The translations under genes and the position numbers were made by a program. Below are positions 33,163-45,500 of a DNA stretch of 64,000 nucleotides, piece by piece (positions within the stretch are counted from its first letter, which is position 1; every line of letters starts with the position of its first letter). This stretch comes from Immersiella caudata (lineage: Eukaryota; Ascomycota; Sordariomycetes; Sordariales; Lasiosphaeriaceae): the NCBI GenBank assembly GCA_030512335.1, contig JAULSU010000004.1, forward strand, positions 3,410,001 through 3,474,000. The letters run 5' to 3'. The notes below the pieces were generated by a model, which was given only the letters and a program-made list of their open reading frames with translations, had not been told where the DNA came from and searched no databases.

Positions 33163-33878
33163 GGAGCGCGCCTATTGCCTGGATCAATTTCCATCCTTGG
33201 CGTTCTGGCCCTCGTTGGGGTGTTTTACCGGAACCAGGATTGAATGCCATGTTCTTTTCCCCTTCGACTCAACTTCGACCCCGGTTGTTGGGGGTGGAAT
33301 GGAATACTCTGGTGGGCGATGCGGTTGGCCGCGTCTTAGCCTTGAAGCTTAGCGTTTGGAAAACTTCAGCTCAGAGTCGACTGCGTGGCGTAGGGTTAAC
33401 AGATTCTGGTTGTTGTTCAGGTGAAGTCGTGATGTTGAGTCTCGGGGGTGGGTAGTCAGAATGGTGCGGAATGCGTACCCAGAATTGACCACAGCTTTGA
33501 CACGCAAACCAGTCGGGAGCATCCCCAGACAAGCTGCATCCGCCCGCGATTGGCTACTGAAGCGGCTTGGTTGGAGACTAACAGAACCCCTCTGTGTTGT
33601 GGTGGCAGCAGCCCAATGGCCATTGGGCCTGATCATCTGGCCCGCCACGACCTCTTGACCAACGTGTTGTCCGCTGAGGGGTCCAGCCTGAAAAAGCTGT
33701 CCAACGTCGGGCTGCCAGACTAGCAGTTTTGGCTGCCACTGGGGTGCTTCCGGGGCTGCAATCCAACGCCGTCGAACTCCACCAGGTTTTAATAAGCTCC
33801 AGATTCCTCTCGCTGGATCCCACTTTGTCTTCGGAGTTCACCCCCGAGAAATTCAGTGCATGGACCGTGACCGACGCC
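33163..33878. other. Intergenic
   Basis: About 700 bp between the cyclase pseudogene and the CCCH gene. The frame upstream of 33879 stays open but lacks an ATG. No other gene seen. Confidence 0.5.
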
Positions 33879-35531
33879 ATGGAGGCTACTGGGGAATTCG
33901 GCCTCGAGAGGTTCTTGAACCAAGCGGAGCAGAACTTGGGATGGATGAAGGTCAGTATGCCCCAGGCCCTTCAGAACTTTTGATTGCTCAATTGCGGCTT
34001 CCAGGCGTTCTTCGATCAGGTGTCCACGCTGTCGCAGTTGTATCGTGATGCCTGCAGGGACCTCGAGCGCGAGAGGATTGCGGGACGGCATGCACAAGAA
34101 CATGTCGAGAAGGTGGATCAAAAGTTCCGAGCGTTGGAAGAGTCTACGGCGCGCAGCGCTTTTGTTCTGGTGTTGATCGATGCGGATGCGGATGCCTACC
34201 TGGTACGTGGTATCAGCCAAAGCAGATAACGGCAGTTTCAGCCGCGGTGACTCTGAGTAAGCTGACAGGGTGGGCGTTGACAGTTCGACGACAAGTACTA
34301 TCGGGACGATCCTGCGGACGGTGGCGAGCGAGCGGCTGTCGATCTCCGAGCTGCAGTGCGGCAGCACCTACAATCGATTGGCGGTGGACTGGCAGGACTT
34401 CCCATCATGGTCAAGGCATTCGCCTCGGGCGAGGGCCTGGCGTATTTGCTGTCCAAGGCAGGCATTGCAAGCCAAGGCCAATCTCAAGAGGTGGTATCTC
34501 GTTTCACCCGCGGCTTTTCTCAGGCGGATGACATGTTCGATTTTGTTTTGGTTGGCAAGGGAAAGGACAGGGCCGACCACAAGTTGATGGGTGAGTTTTC
34601 GTGTCCGAGTTTGGCCTCTTGTGCTTTGCCTGACTGTACTGCAGCGGCGTTCCGTCAGTTTGCGGAGAGTCCTTCGTGTCGACGGATTCTGCTGGCTGGC
34701 TGCCACGACAACGGTTACGTGCGGATGCTCGAAAAATATGTTCTGTCCAATAGTTCGGCAACAGAAAAGGTGACGCTACTCAAGTCGTTTCAGACTGGTA
34801 GCGAGTACGCTGCCCTCCCTTTCGCGTCCACGACCATGGAGACAATCTTTCGGAACCGCAGGCTGTCCGTTGCTGGTGGGCAGCCATCAACTCCAGTCTT
34901 GACGCCGCAGTACTCGTCTTCTGCGATGAACGGGAGCCCCTTGACATCGATCGCTCCGGCCCTTTCAAGGACCGACTCCTCTCTCAGCTCTTATGAGCCC
35001 CCCACTCCTGGGACCCCTACGATGTCGACAACTCAAGCCATTGTCCGAAGCTCCCCCACGGTTACGTATGCGACCCGTGCAGCGGTGTCGGCCTCGCCGC
35101 CTCCTCCTCCTCTCTCACGGCCGCTGCCAATGTTCGGAACGCTAGGCAGCAACATCATTCTCGTCAACGCCGATGACCAGCGGATCGATTTTCCGCTGCC
35201 TCAAAAATCAGCAAGCGCGGTCGAGAAGTTGCATCAGAAAACTCACGTGGGAGGCAAGCGCTATTGCAACATGTACCATCTCTACGGTGCCTGTGGCGGG
35301 TGTAACTACTTGCACGAACCGATCAGTGCGGCCGAGAAGATCGTGCTCCGACACCGTCTGCGGAACGAACGGTGCCATGATCGGTCGAAGTGCCGTGATC
35401 CGATGTGCTTCTACGGGCACCACTGCTCCTGTCCGATGAGCAAGAAATGCCACTTCCCGGGGAATATGCACAATGTTGACGTGTCGACATGGCGCGAGGT
35501 AGCGGTGGTAGCGGTGGTTGTCAACAACTAA
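33879..35531 (+). CDS. CCCH zinc-finger protein with a NYN/PIN-like N-terminal domain
   Basis: Four exons: 33879-33950, 34005-34202, 34284-34590 and 34645-35531, total 487 residues. A short coiled-coil-like start (residues 20-70) precedes a domain whose landmarks are FVLVLIDADAYLFDD-type, FDFVLVGKGKDRADHKL and LAGCHDNGYVRML. This is the fungal family described as DUF7923. Its regularly placed aspartates resemble the acidic site of NYN/PIN RNases, which is my inference. The middle (about 290-390) is Ser/Pro/Thr-rich. The C-terminus has CCCH fingers: C-x8-C-x2-C-x3-H in RYCNMYHLYGAC, C-x5-C-x4-C-x3-H in CHDRSKCRDPMCFYGH, and a further Cys/His stretch. An RNA-binding or RNA-decay role is likely. 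The first donor (GTCAGT) is weaker than usual, so the start exon is less certain than the rest. Confidence 0.82.
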
Positions 35532-37137
35532 TCAAATCGGGGTTTTTGTTTCGGTTCAGATGGTGAAGGCAGCGATGGAAATGCCCAGCTGATTTCCATG
35601 ATGAGGGGTCGGGAGTCTTAGATTGGAAAAGTCCCGGTTGGGCCAGCGAGCTGCTGGTGCGCGTTTTGGCTACGTGCATCGTCCAGCGCCATCGTTGGGA
35701 AGGCTCGGAGCCCGTGCTGACGGTTCTTGGGATGATCTTTGGAAGTGCTAACCCACCAATCAATGGGGGGCACGGATAGGTGGTTGTTGAATAGAATGAA
35801 TAGAATATTCGTGTGCGTGTCTCAGCTTCGGGGCAATTGAGTGGAGTTGATGGTGTGGGAAGAGGGTGTTTTGGCAAATGTGGTGAGAGGTCGGTGGTCG
35901 TTTGTCCCCACTTTTTCCATGTGTCTTGGCGGGGCCGGCGCACAGCGACTCAAGGATTATGTCAAACCGAACGACACCTCTTTCTTGGCATTCCCTCCCC
36001 CAATATTGCTCCCCCAGGTCTGCCAACACTGCTCCATCCCATAGTCCTCTGATGATTGTTATCTAACAAAATATTGCAAGGGCATTTAAAACGTGTAAAC
36101 GGCCAGTCAGCTTCAATTTGATGGCACATGCACGCTTCACAGCGCGGCTTGGGAAGCGGGTGCTCAACGTCGCTGGAACTCGAGCCGGGCGAAGCATTCC
36201 ACAGGGGACAACCATCACTTTCCCCAACGCGCAATAGTCGATACGGACAAGCCGGATACGTATCTTCCTAGGGGTTTCTGGCACCTAGCGATATCCAATT
36301 TTTGAGCATTTGAACCGCTAGGAAGAAAGCCGCGGTCGCCATAGCGCAGACGCGAGGATGGGCGATTCGACGACGGTCATGAAGATAGTGGAATACCCGA
36401 CACGGAAGCCGCAAGGATTCGAAGTACGCAATATGAATGTCTCGTAATGGGAAGTCACCTATGCTAGACCTTTTGGACGTTTACTCATCATTAGCACGAA
36501 ATTTTCGGCGATGGTTGACCGACGCAGAGCGTGGCATAGTCACCACGCGCCCAGCGACGAACAATTTCCTCAGTGCGAGGCCTTGAACGGGCGTACAATG
36601 GATTTTGAGCCTTTTACGGAAGTTTTGGATCGGTTCCCGCCGTTTTGCTCCATCGGGGGTGAGCATGCGAGACAACTGTGTGGGTGGTGGGTTGGGATAG
36701 ACCGGGAGTGGTGGGAGCGGCGGAGGTCAGCTCGCAATTTTGGAGCCGGCCAAGGCCCATCCCATATCCCACCCCCTCCCCTTCCTCTGCACCTAGGCCA
36801 GCAAAAAACTGCGAGGCAGCTCTTCCTGCTTCAAAACGTCCCAAAGTAACATAAATGCACCCATGCACGCTTGTTTCCCATTGGCCGATGCATTTTCCGC
36901 TGGTGCACGTATAAATACCCACCACCTGCCTCGCCTGTGCCCTCCCACCTCTCTCCCTCCTACACCCCGTCTGATATCCCACCTGGACATTCTCAACCAT
37001 CGTTCCCCATTCCATTCATCGTGCATCATCATCGCCCCCAACCCCCACACAGACGCACACTAAACCATCAGGACCCATTTATCACCACGTTGGCCCAACC
37101 CACCATCACCACCGCCCACTTTTGGGGTTTTATAGAT
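35532..37137. other. Intergenic
   Basis: 1.6 kb between two plus-strand genes. The right part is the promoter of the hypothetical gene at 37138: a TATA element near 36910, then a strongly C/CT-rich leader of about 200 bp. A CT-rich leader is usual for well-expressed fungal genes. No other gene seen. Confidence 0.5.
36910..36917 (+). promoter_or_regulatory. TATA box
   Basis: TATAAATA, a near-consensus TATA element, followed by a pyrimidine-rich leader reaching the ATG at 37138. Confidence 0.55.
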
Positions 37138-38190
37138 ATGGCCACCACCACCATGCCTCAACCACCCGACTCCACCATGGCCCGTATCACAGACATTATC
37201 GAATTACTACATGGCAGGAGAACTAGGATCGCTTCGCTGAGACTACTCTCCCTCAATGCGCACTTTTTTGATGACCTCGCCGCCACCACCGACCTCGCCC
37301 CTCTCGCCCAGATTGGCTGCCTCTTCCAATGCCTGATGGAGATCCCATATACCTGCGGATTCAGCAAACCAGTTGACCGCGCCATCACCAAGCTCCTGCT
37401 CCATGCCATCAAAGGGTGCGGTAATCAGCTGTCCCAGCTCAAATCCCAGCAAGCCCATGACCGCCTCTACTGGCTCCCATCCGAGAGCTCCATCAAGGAG
37501 ATTCTCGACATTTATCGCAGCTTCCTACAGTATATCACGTGCCAACATAACCCATCATTACCTGTCAAAGACCCAAATCTGGCAGAGGCCAAACGAAGAC
37601 TGCACAAGCTGTGCCCTCGGATCAACAACCTCAGCAGGATCAGCCTGAGTCCTAGTCCAACACGGCCTACCGCTCCCACATTTTGGACAGATTCCCCTGC
37701 GACGCGTCAGCGACAAAATACAGGACCCCTAAATGGAAAAACGATCAAATCTCCGGGCTGCACTCCTACAGTCAGGCGAAACACCAACCCTCCCGCCAAA
37801 GTAGCCCCGAAGCCAGCTTGGGTTGCATCTCAGACCAAGACTCACGCAGTCGCCCTCCCAACCCCGCCCGACACCATCCCGACGGCCCCCATCTGCGACC
37901 GGCACCTCACCATTCCCACATTACCACTCACTCGCGATCCCAACCTCAGAGTATCCATCCCAAGGCGGTCTCAACGCAAATGCATTGCTAAGTTTCGGGT
38001 GATGAATGGCATGGTCGACGAGGTGACGCAGCCTTTTAGTCCCAAGGTAGACGAGATGTCAGAAAGTAAAGATTATGCAGCAAAGGCGGATGCGCAACTG
38101 AAGCGAGAGTACGCAGAGTGGAGCGAGAAGCAGCTGAGGCCTTTGCTGAGATTTTCACCTGAGGCGTCGGGTACGAGTCGTTGTGACTGA
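37138..38190 (+). CDS. Hypothetical protein, 350 residues
   Basis: I do not recognise this protein. A single uninterrupted frame follows a good TATA element and CT-rich leader. Residues 15-160 look folded and helical (ARITDIIELLHGRRTRIASL, then LLLHAIKGCGNQLSQLKS). The middle is Pro/Thr/Arg-rich and disordered. Near the end comes RVSIPRRSQRKCIAKFRVM and then an acidic/basic helix (AKADAQLKREYAEWSEKQLR). There is no signal peptide or membrane segment. The basic patches would suit a nuclear protein, but this is weak. The frame continues upstream without an ATG, so the first ATG at 37138 is taken as the start; further ATGs follow at once (MATTTMPQ). Confidence 0.6.
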   Translation: MATTTMPQPPDSTMARITDIIELLHGRRTRIASLRLLSLNAHFFDDLAATTDLAPLAQIGCLFQCLMEIPYTCGFSKPVDRAITKLLLHAIKGCGNQLSQLKSQQAHDRLYWLPSESSIKEILDIYRSFLQYITCQHNPSLPVKDPNLAEAKRRLHKLCPRINNLSRISLSPSPTRPTAPTFWTDSPATRQRQNTGPLNGKTIKSPGCTPTVRRNTNPPAKVAPKPAWVASQTKTHAVALPTPPDTIPTAPICDRHLTIPTLPLTRDPNLRVSIPRRSQRKCIAKFRVMNGMVDEVTQPFSPKVDEMSESKDYAAKADAQLKREYAEWSEKQLRPLLRFSPEASGTSRCD

Positions 38191-39277
38191 CTGGATGTAC
38201 TGTGTTTGTAGATATATGTGAAATAACGATGGATGAAGGTGTTATGGTGTCTATAGGAAGTATTTGGCAGATGGAATGAAGAATTCATTAATGGTCATGA
38301 TGTGCGAAATATGGCTGGATGTCGTGAAGTTGACGCGTCGAGGTTGCTCGGGAGGATGGTGTGCATTGGGACGAGTTGGGCGATGCACCGTCTGAAATTC
38401 AGCGGGAAGGTTGTCCTGTCTGGATAGATACCGGTCGCAATGCCGAAAATGAAAACGGAGATGACTAGCAACCGCGAGAAGAGCCTTTGCAAAAATCTGG
38501 TGCGGTGGTGTGTTTGATGGAGGGAGGTTCGGGTTGGGATGTAGTTCACCCCTGCTGCTTACATAATGTAACATGGTCAAGAGTGGGTCGCGGACGACGC
38601 GGGCGTCGCCAAGCCCTACAACCCCTGTCGCGGTGTGCAAAAGGTGTGGGAGAAGACACCAAAAAAGTGAGGGAGAAGCCGGCTGCCAAATTGCTTTGCC
38701 GAATAAGACTTATGGGCGAGGGTGTTGATGTAGGGAGTGAAGCCACAACGTTTCGGAACTATTTTGCAGATCTCCATGATCTATGAACCGGCCAACACCC
38801 CCACCGCTTGACCAACGCGCCGACTTTGCTTCACGTGCTTTGCTTCAGTTAGCTGGGAGAGTCGGTTGCCTATAAGGTGGGGTGGTCTGAATTTCTTCCA
38901 TCAGGTGGGGCAGGTCGGGTACCAACGAGGGGTTGAACAACGCTTGGCCTGAACACAGTGGACCCGCCACGGGCCATAACTGAAGGCTTCATTTTCATGC
39001 TTGTGTTCAACGGCAGCCTTCACTCTTCTCAACCCCACCGATTCTGTCCATGCAGCGTTGACTGAAAGCTATGCGTCACGTATTCAGCCTAACACACTCC
39101 AAAAACAATTTCTAGGTGCAAACTCTCACCATTATCCAACGCAAATATAGCATATATCAGCTCCCAATCGTCGGGGATTGTCCCCCTCAATTGTCTCGTG
39201 TCTAGCAAACGAGGATGCAATAACGGTATATACAAAGAATCGAAATATGTTGCTCCACTCAAGGCTGCTCCTCGCTC
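38191..39277. other. Intergenic, convergent
   Basis: 3' flanks of the hypothetical gene (plus) and the AA9 gene (minus). The minus-strand frame 38251-38640 shows no recognisable protein. Confidence 0.5.
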
Positions 39278-40287
39278 TTAAACACACTGCGAGTACCAGT
39301 CGTTGGTCCTGCTGCAAGTCGAACCGCTGGCGCAGGTGGTGCAGCCAGTGTAGCCGTTGCCCCCGCACTGGCCGTACCTAGCGACGCTGCAACCGCCAGG
39401 AGCGGGGACGGTAGTAGGGTTAGGCACCCTGGTGGTGGTTGCCAAGGTCGTCTGGGGAGGAGTGACTGGGGGGTTGCCAGGGTTGGTGTTTCCGGCGCCG
39501 CAGGTGAACACGGAGGGGCCGGGAACGGTGTAGCTTCTGAGGTTGTTGTAGATCTGTTGGTTGGGCTGTCAGCCATTTGAGTCTCGGTAGTATTTGAGGG
39601 AGGCCACTCACGTTAGCGGTGTATCCAGGGTCAGTCTCCTTGAAGGCACCAGGGATAGAAACCGCGGGGCTGGGATTTGCGCTGCCACCGCCAGTCACCT
39701 TGATCTGGGCGCACGAGATGTAGAACTGAGGGATGCCTGCGGGCCAGGGGTTGTGGATGCCCAAGGACTGAATGCGGAGCAGGTACTCTCCGTCGGGAAT
39801 GCAAGATGGGATGTTGGCTGTGTAGCTGCTGTCCAACTTCCAGCTCGCACCACTACCAGTGATGGTCGGACCTAGTCATTTGGTCAACCTTCAACCTCGC
39901 TCAAAAGTTGAAAGTATTTGGCAACATACCCCAGTCGTAGATCTTGAACCACTGGCCGCTTCCATCATAGTCAGCTGCTGAGCCCGGAGCCTTCGACATG
40001 TACAGCGAGGTGGGGCCCTGGTGGTAGACAGCAACGTCGGAGAAAAAGGTGACCGAGTCGCCAGCCCTGACTGACACGGTCTGGGTCCCTGATCCTCTAC
40101 CGCCGCCGACGTTGCATCGCAAGTCGGCGGAGCTCAGGTCGGTCACGGGGGAGTTATAGTTGGTATGCTGGCGGACGCCTTGCCAGAGAGGATACTTCGT
40201 GCCGCCAACTTGGAGCTGTTGGAAGATGTAATGCGCCGACGCATCGGCAGCCCCGAGGGCGATGGCCGCAAAGATGGATCCCTTCAT
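39278..40287 (-). CDS. AA9 lytic polysaccharide monooxygenase with C-terminal CBM1
   Basis: Three exons: 40287-39930, 39871-39612 and 39553-39278, total 297 residues. The signal peptide (MKGSIFAAIALGAADASA) is cut to expose His19 of HYIFQQL, the N-terminal copper ligand of the histidine brace. The second brace residue is His89 in AVYHQGP, and the axial tyrosine is in PQFYISCAQI. A Thr/Pro-rich linker follows (about 215-260), then a family 1 cellulose-binding module with its YGQCGGNGYTGC start and the final WYSQCV. AA9 enzymes use copper and H2O2 or O2 to cleave cellulose chains oxidatively. It is secreted and probably induced on plant biomass. A TATA element is about 95 bp upstream. Confidence 0.95.
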
Positions 40288-41243
40288 GTCGAAAGCGTGC
40301 GAGTCGGTTCTGAGTGAATCAAAGAGAGCGTTGCTGAGCAAGAGCAGTGCCGAGCGACAGGAGAGCAGCGGAATGCGCACATCTTATATCATGAACTCAT
40401 TCTCCGCCTCGGCCTCGGCCTCGGCCTGGTCAGTGGTACTACTCTGGCCATGGCTCAGCGGCTATGCATGACAACATAGATGAGGGCTCGTGGTAGTATT
40501 TTCGCCGGAGCCGAACAGTTGCATCGCGAGGTGTTGTTGCTTCCTGGTGCGAATTAGCGGCCCGGTAACCGGCAGCGTCAGCTTGGTTGGTGGTCAGGGG
40601 GTCGAACCCGGGGTTGGAGCCCGCTAATCCGGTAAATGTCGGACGCACAACCTCCGGCGAGATCGAAGGACGGCACTCGACCGGTTTTTCTGTGATCGCC
40701 CCGCATGCGCCCCACGCCAAGTCAATCAATTGGGTGCACTGGAATCTTCTCAAAGGTCAGCGCCCCATAACCAGGTTACACTGAGGAAGAAGAGTCCACT
40801 CATCAGCGGCTACAAATTCTCGCGTTCTCATGGCCGCGAAGTTGCATTTTGGTCGAAATCGGCGGACCGGATCGTCAATGAATTAAAGTTGGTCCGTGCT
40901 TGGTCGAAAAGGAAGGTGCCATCCTGTGTCTCCGCAAAAGACCTGGCAAGAGCGATCACCGTCCTTGGGCCACGCAGCGACCATTCCAACCGACGCGGAA
41001 CTTCATGCAGCAAGTGCAACAACGTCGATTTTCGCTCCATGAAATTGCGGTACCGTTCTACCCAAAAATGCAAGCCGAAGATTTGCGCTCATGTGCCGCC
41101 CGCAAGTCAACGCACCCGTGGACGTCACCGACTGCTCTCCCCTCTGTCACTTTGGGCACATGTTGCATTTGGAAGGCGCGCTGCCTGCGCTTGAGAACCT
41201 GAAGTCGGATAGGTTGCGCAGGTGCGCAAGCATGTCAAGTCTT
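40288..41243. other. Intergenic
   Basis: AA9 promoter region and 3' flank of the GNAT gene. A short GGCCTC-type repeat lies near 40409-40427. No gene seen. Confidence 0.5.
40382..40388 (-). promoter_or_regulatory. TATA box of the AA9 gene
   Basis: TATAAGA on the minus strand about 95 bp upstream of the AA9 ATG at 40287. Confidence 0.4.
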
Positions 41244-42039
41244 TCATCCACTGGCATCCTGCCCAACGTTGCGACCCGCCTGAGACTTCCCGGCGGTCTT
41301 CCTCTCCATGAAATATCTGTGGAGCACCCCTGCGCCACCGTAGACCGAGTTGTCCAACTCCAAGTGCTCCAAGATCTCGAAGCCGGACCCCTTGTACACC
41401 GGATAACCCCCTTCGAAGGCTACGACGTACATATCAAGGCCGAGCTGATCCGCCATCTCGATGCCGCGCTTCACCAGACGGGTACCGGTGCCTCGATTGC
41501 GGTGGTCTGGATGGACTGCAAGAAGTTCGATCTCTGGTTTCCCCGCTCGTTAGTTTGTTTCCTTGGCTGATATCATCACGGGATTGGAGTTTGCACTGAC
41601 CCATGTGGCCCTTCCTCTCGTCATGAAGTTTCCTGCTCATCCCTGAGACTGGCTCGTCAACTAGAGGCAGGTCACGAACACCAGCCTCCCACTCTTTGCT
41701 GCCCCTAGCATACAAGCCCTCAAGCTGCTTCCTCTCTTCTTCCGGTACTTCGGGGGTCTTGGCCTCAGGCCAGGCATTTCTCCACTCATCACCGTCCGGG
41801 AGCTTGAAGCGGACATATCCAACCAGCTTCCCATCCTCATCGACGGCTTTCAGATGTCGTTTAGTGTCTCTGTCGCGGAGCAAGCTCCCGGAGCCGCGCA
41901 TCTCGTTGCAGCGAACCAACCTGTCGAGCGGGATTGTCCACCCCAGCCTCCATGACGGGTCCGTCCAGAAAGCGACGATGTTGTTGCGCCCCATGTCTTG
42001 GCCATCGTTGACGGTTACAGTGGTGATCCGGTAACTCAT
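41244..42039 (-). CDS. GNAT-family N-acetyltransferase
   Basis: Two exons: 42039-41601 and 41533-41244, total 242 residues, with a GTCAGT donor, CTAAC branch point and CCAG acceptor. The N-terminal part (TVTVNDGQDMGRNNIVAFW) matches fungal GNAT proteins of unknown substrate. Across the splice junction comes the acetyl-CoA-binding motif A, IELLAVHPDHRNRGTGTRLV, containing RxxGxG. The end of the fold is MYVVAFEGGYPVYKGSGFEI. It transfers acetyl from acetyl-CoA to an amine, probably a small molecule. There is no targeting signal, so it is likely cytosolic. Substrate unknown. Confidence 0.85.
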
Positions 42040-42522
42040 TGCAGCTTTTTTGAGTCTCAATTCGAGATGCGTTCTCCACGAGTTTCGCGTCCAGCAGCAC
42101 CCCCGAGAAGGAGATATACGAAAGGATGATGGGAAGGTTGTTGGTCGAGAAAGAAACTTTCTGGGCCTCTAGGCAGGAAGTGCTGTAATATGCCTGGTAC
42201 AAACGTGTCACCTTTCCATCCCCTCAATCCTTTCCTGACCTACACCATACATGCCACCTGTCAATAACTTATCGCCCTCTCGAACGGGTCGCGAATTGGG
42301 TTTTCATCTACATCTGTCTCCCGGTTACACAAGTTGGAGGAGATTCATGGTGAGTCACTTCCTTGCGATGAGAAGCGCGAAGACAGATAGCCACAAACCC
42401 GAGGATTGGATGGCAAAATTGGATCCTGCGACCGTGCCGCTTCGGTGCTTCAGGCAGCTGCCTTTGCCCATCCAAATCACAAGAATTATTCAGATTTGGA
42501 GATGCAATGATGCTAACTTGCC
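42040..42522. other. Intergenic
   Basis: Upstream of the GNAT gene and downstream of the esterase-fusion gene. No gene seen. Confidence 0.5.
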
Positions 42523-45500
42523 TCAGCGCCACGCGACTGACCACAACCACTCGGCAACCTCTCGTTGGTACGCCAGCGTCTTCATCTCCGAGTCCATCCT
42601 CGCCTCCTCATCTCCCCACAGGTACTTATTTCTCCACCCCGCCGAGTCAAACCCGTGGACGACATCCGGAACCAACAACCACCTCGTCGTCCCCTCAAAC
42701 CCGCCTCTCCCACCCTTCTCATGCACTTCGTTCCACGAAAACTTCGCCGCGTTCTCCCCCCGCCCATCATCCAAACATCCTCGCCATCGACTCGCCCCCC
42801 TCCTCCCCACCAAAATATCTGTATCTGGCACCGCCCTCCCCGCCCATGCGCACGCGGTTCTCCAGCTTTCATGTGCAAGACAATCCAACTCTGCGCCAAT
42901 CACAAAGACATGGGGAGGCAGGTCCGCCCGCGACGCATACGCCGGCGACAGATACGGATCCGAAATGTCATGCCCGTACGGGATATAACTCCACGCACTC
43001 GAAGGCAGCAGCTTCGCCATCCAGTCCAGTCCCGGACCCCAGCCGCGCGGTCCTCTCAGCGCGCGTTTGTATGGACGGGTTCGCGCCTTCTTGACGGCGG
43101 GCATGGTGAAGTCTAGGATTCCGCACACTGAGATTACCGCGGCGGGAGGGGGATGCGACCTCGGCGGCGCATGTGCGGGCGGGTAAGGCTGCGAGGCGTA
43201 CTCTCTTTCATGGTGCGGATGGCGAGCAGGGTCATACCCAGTCTTGACGGATGGTAATTGGGAGAGACCTAGGGCGAGGTTCGCGCCGGCATCGAAGCCC
43301 AGGAGGGCGGTGCGCATGCGGTCGATAGGGAGGGATTCGTCATTGAGAACGGCGTGGTAGAGGGCTTCAGCGTCGAGGAGGGGGGCGGGGAAGACGGCCC
43401 AAGGTGCTTTGGCGTAGTTGAGGGAGATGACCAAGATGGTGTATGCGTCGGCGAAGGCACGGTTCCAGTGGTCGTCGTCGGCGGAGGAACCGACAGTGAA
43501 ACCGCCGCCGTGGAGGGTGAAGACGGTTGGGAGAAGTGCGGGAGACGTGAGATCGTGGTGGGTGGGGAAGAAGATTCTACAGAGGTTAGTTGCTGGTCTG
43601 GGAGAGCTGAGGTTTAGGGGAGGACGTACCGGACGGGGAGGCGTCGACGGACGGGATACGCTTTCACGATGTCGGGTCTTCCCGGGGGCGGGTAGTAGCT
43701 GTCTCGCAGACCGCGGTACAGCTCGACCGGCATGGTGAGACCTTGAATGGCGCTGACCGAGGCGGCGTGGAGGACTCGTTCAATCACAGGAGGGGCATCC
43801 CACTCATGCTTGCTGGGCGCGTTCCGGCTGGTGTACCTGTCCCGGGTGTCTCTCGTCCCTTGCCTGCTCCTGCTGCGCTGTCTTGGCTGACGGACACGGG
43901 TTTCCTCGGGGTCGTACGCCGTTGTCGGGGAAGGAGGGATATGAACGGCAAAGTCACCCCGAGAGGTCGGCCCTTGCGTCGGATACGGATACGGGTTTGG
44001 CGTCTCTTTTGCCAGCGGCTTGAATGGCTCAGCTTCGGCGGAAAGTTGACTCTTTGGAAGTTCTTGGAGAGGATTTCCAGTGAAGTCTGCTCTCGCCAGC
44101 TTCTGAGTCTCCGCATCGATCGCACTCGGTTTGGAAGGCAGAGGGAACTCTGGCTCGTAGTCTTGGATCTTCCAGACGTTGTGATACCGCGAGTCTGTCT
44201 CAACAGGGTGGTGATCTTGGACCGGTAGGGCGCGGTCTGCTTCCCGTTGCGATGGCCATTTTGACTGCGCTTTGGTGTCCTCGACATCTGTCGCAACCCG
44301 GGCCTGAATAGGGCGCTCGATGGCCGACTCTGATAATAGTCCCGATGGTAGGTGGAAGTTATCGCCCGCGGCGTCGTCGTCCCAGTCTCTGTCCTCGACA
44401 GACTTGAGATGTCGATAGGTCGGCTCTGTGGTAGGGCTTTCCGGCTCAGCTGCAGGGGGCAGCGCGCTTGGTGATGTTGTTGTTGGAGTGAGTTCTCCTT
44501 CAAAAACCATCACGACTGGCGACGGCGAGCGTTTCGTCCTGGCGGGAGTGGCTTCTGGCGTGAGTGGCAGCCGGGGAACAGTGGTTGTTTGGACGGGTGT
44601 TGATGGTGTTTTCGGATGTCTTGGGCTTTCGACTGCTGCTGAACCAGCTTCGTTCAGACTATCCATGGATATTTCTTTGGCGTCTGCGTCGTACACGGAC
44701 GCGAAATCGGTGGTGTTGTCAGGGGGTGGAGTGGTGATTGGTGTTGGCAGTTGATCTGGGCTGATTCGAATTGGGGATTGCAATCTTGCAACATGGTCCG
44801 GACGGCGCTCAGGGGATGTGGCGGTAGGGGTCGCATCATTTGGGGTCTCCTGCACTTTGTCTGCTGTGGCTGCCACGTCGGGGATTTTGGGCGCTGTCTC
44901 GCCCTTTTTCGAGTCCTGGGGTGCCACCTCGTCCCGAGTTGGCTCAAGTGGCGTCTCGATTGGTTTGAATTCTTCGGCTCTCCATGGATCGGCTGTCAGC
45001 TCTGAGCGTTCAGCTGAAGCTGGGTCCGGAAACGGAGCAGCTGCAACATCTGTCGACGCATATTGTCTCCCATCATATGCTGGGCTTTCTTGGTGCTCAT
45101 CGGCCTCGATAGCGCTTTCATCAGAATGCTCAGCAGACGGCTCTTCACCGTCCTGCCTACTCAGCGGGGACTTCTCCATTGTTTGTTGTTTCCTTTCAAG
45201 CTGTGCGAGTGCTGCTAGCAGTTCAGGCACCTCGGGGACAACGCTTATTCGACTCCCGGCCTCCAATCCTCTTCCTCGACTCTTGCTCCGGCCCTTGCTT
45301 TGGCTTCGGCTCCGCTGCTCCCACATGGCTATGCGGTCACGGGTGCTTGCGCTGCTATCTCTCCTGGCAGACGGAATCTTTATCGGCTCATCGTGACCCC
45401 AGGTTGTTCGGATGGCACGCTCCCCGACCACCTCTCGGCTCCGGCCTCGCTCGTTTCCGTCGTCGGCATGCTGGAGCTTTCTCAACGCTTCTGAGAGATC

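Noticed and set aside
40590..40640. A tRNA-like T-loop (GGGTTCGACCCC on the minus strand)
   Set aside because: No D-arm, anticodon arm or pairing acceptor stem can be found at the right distance.
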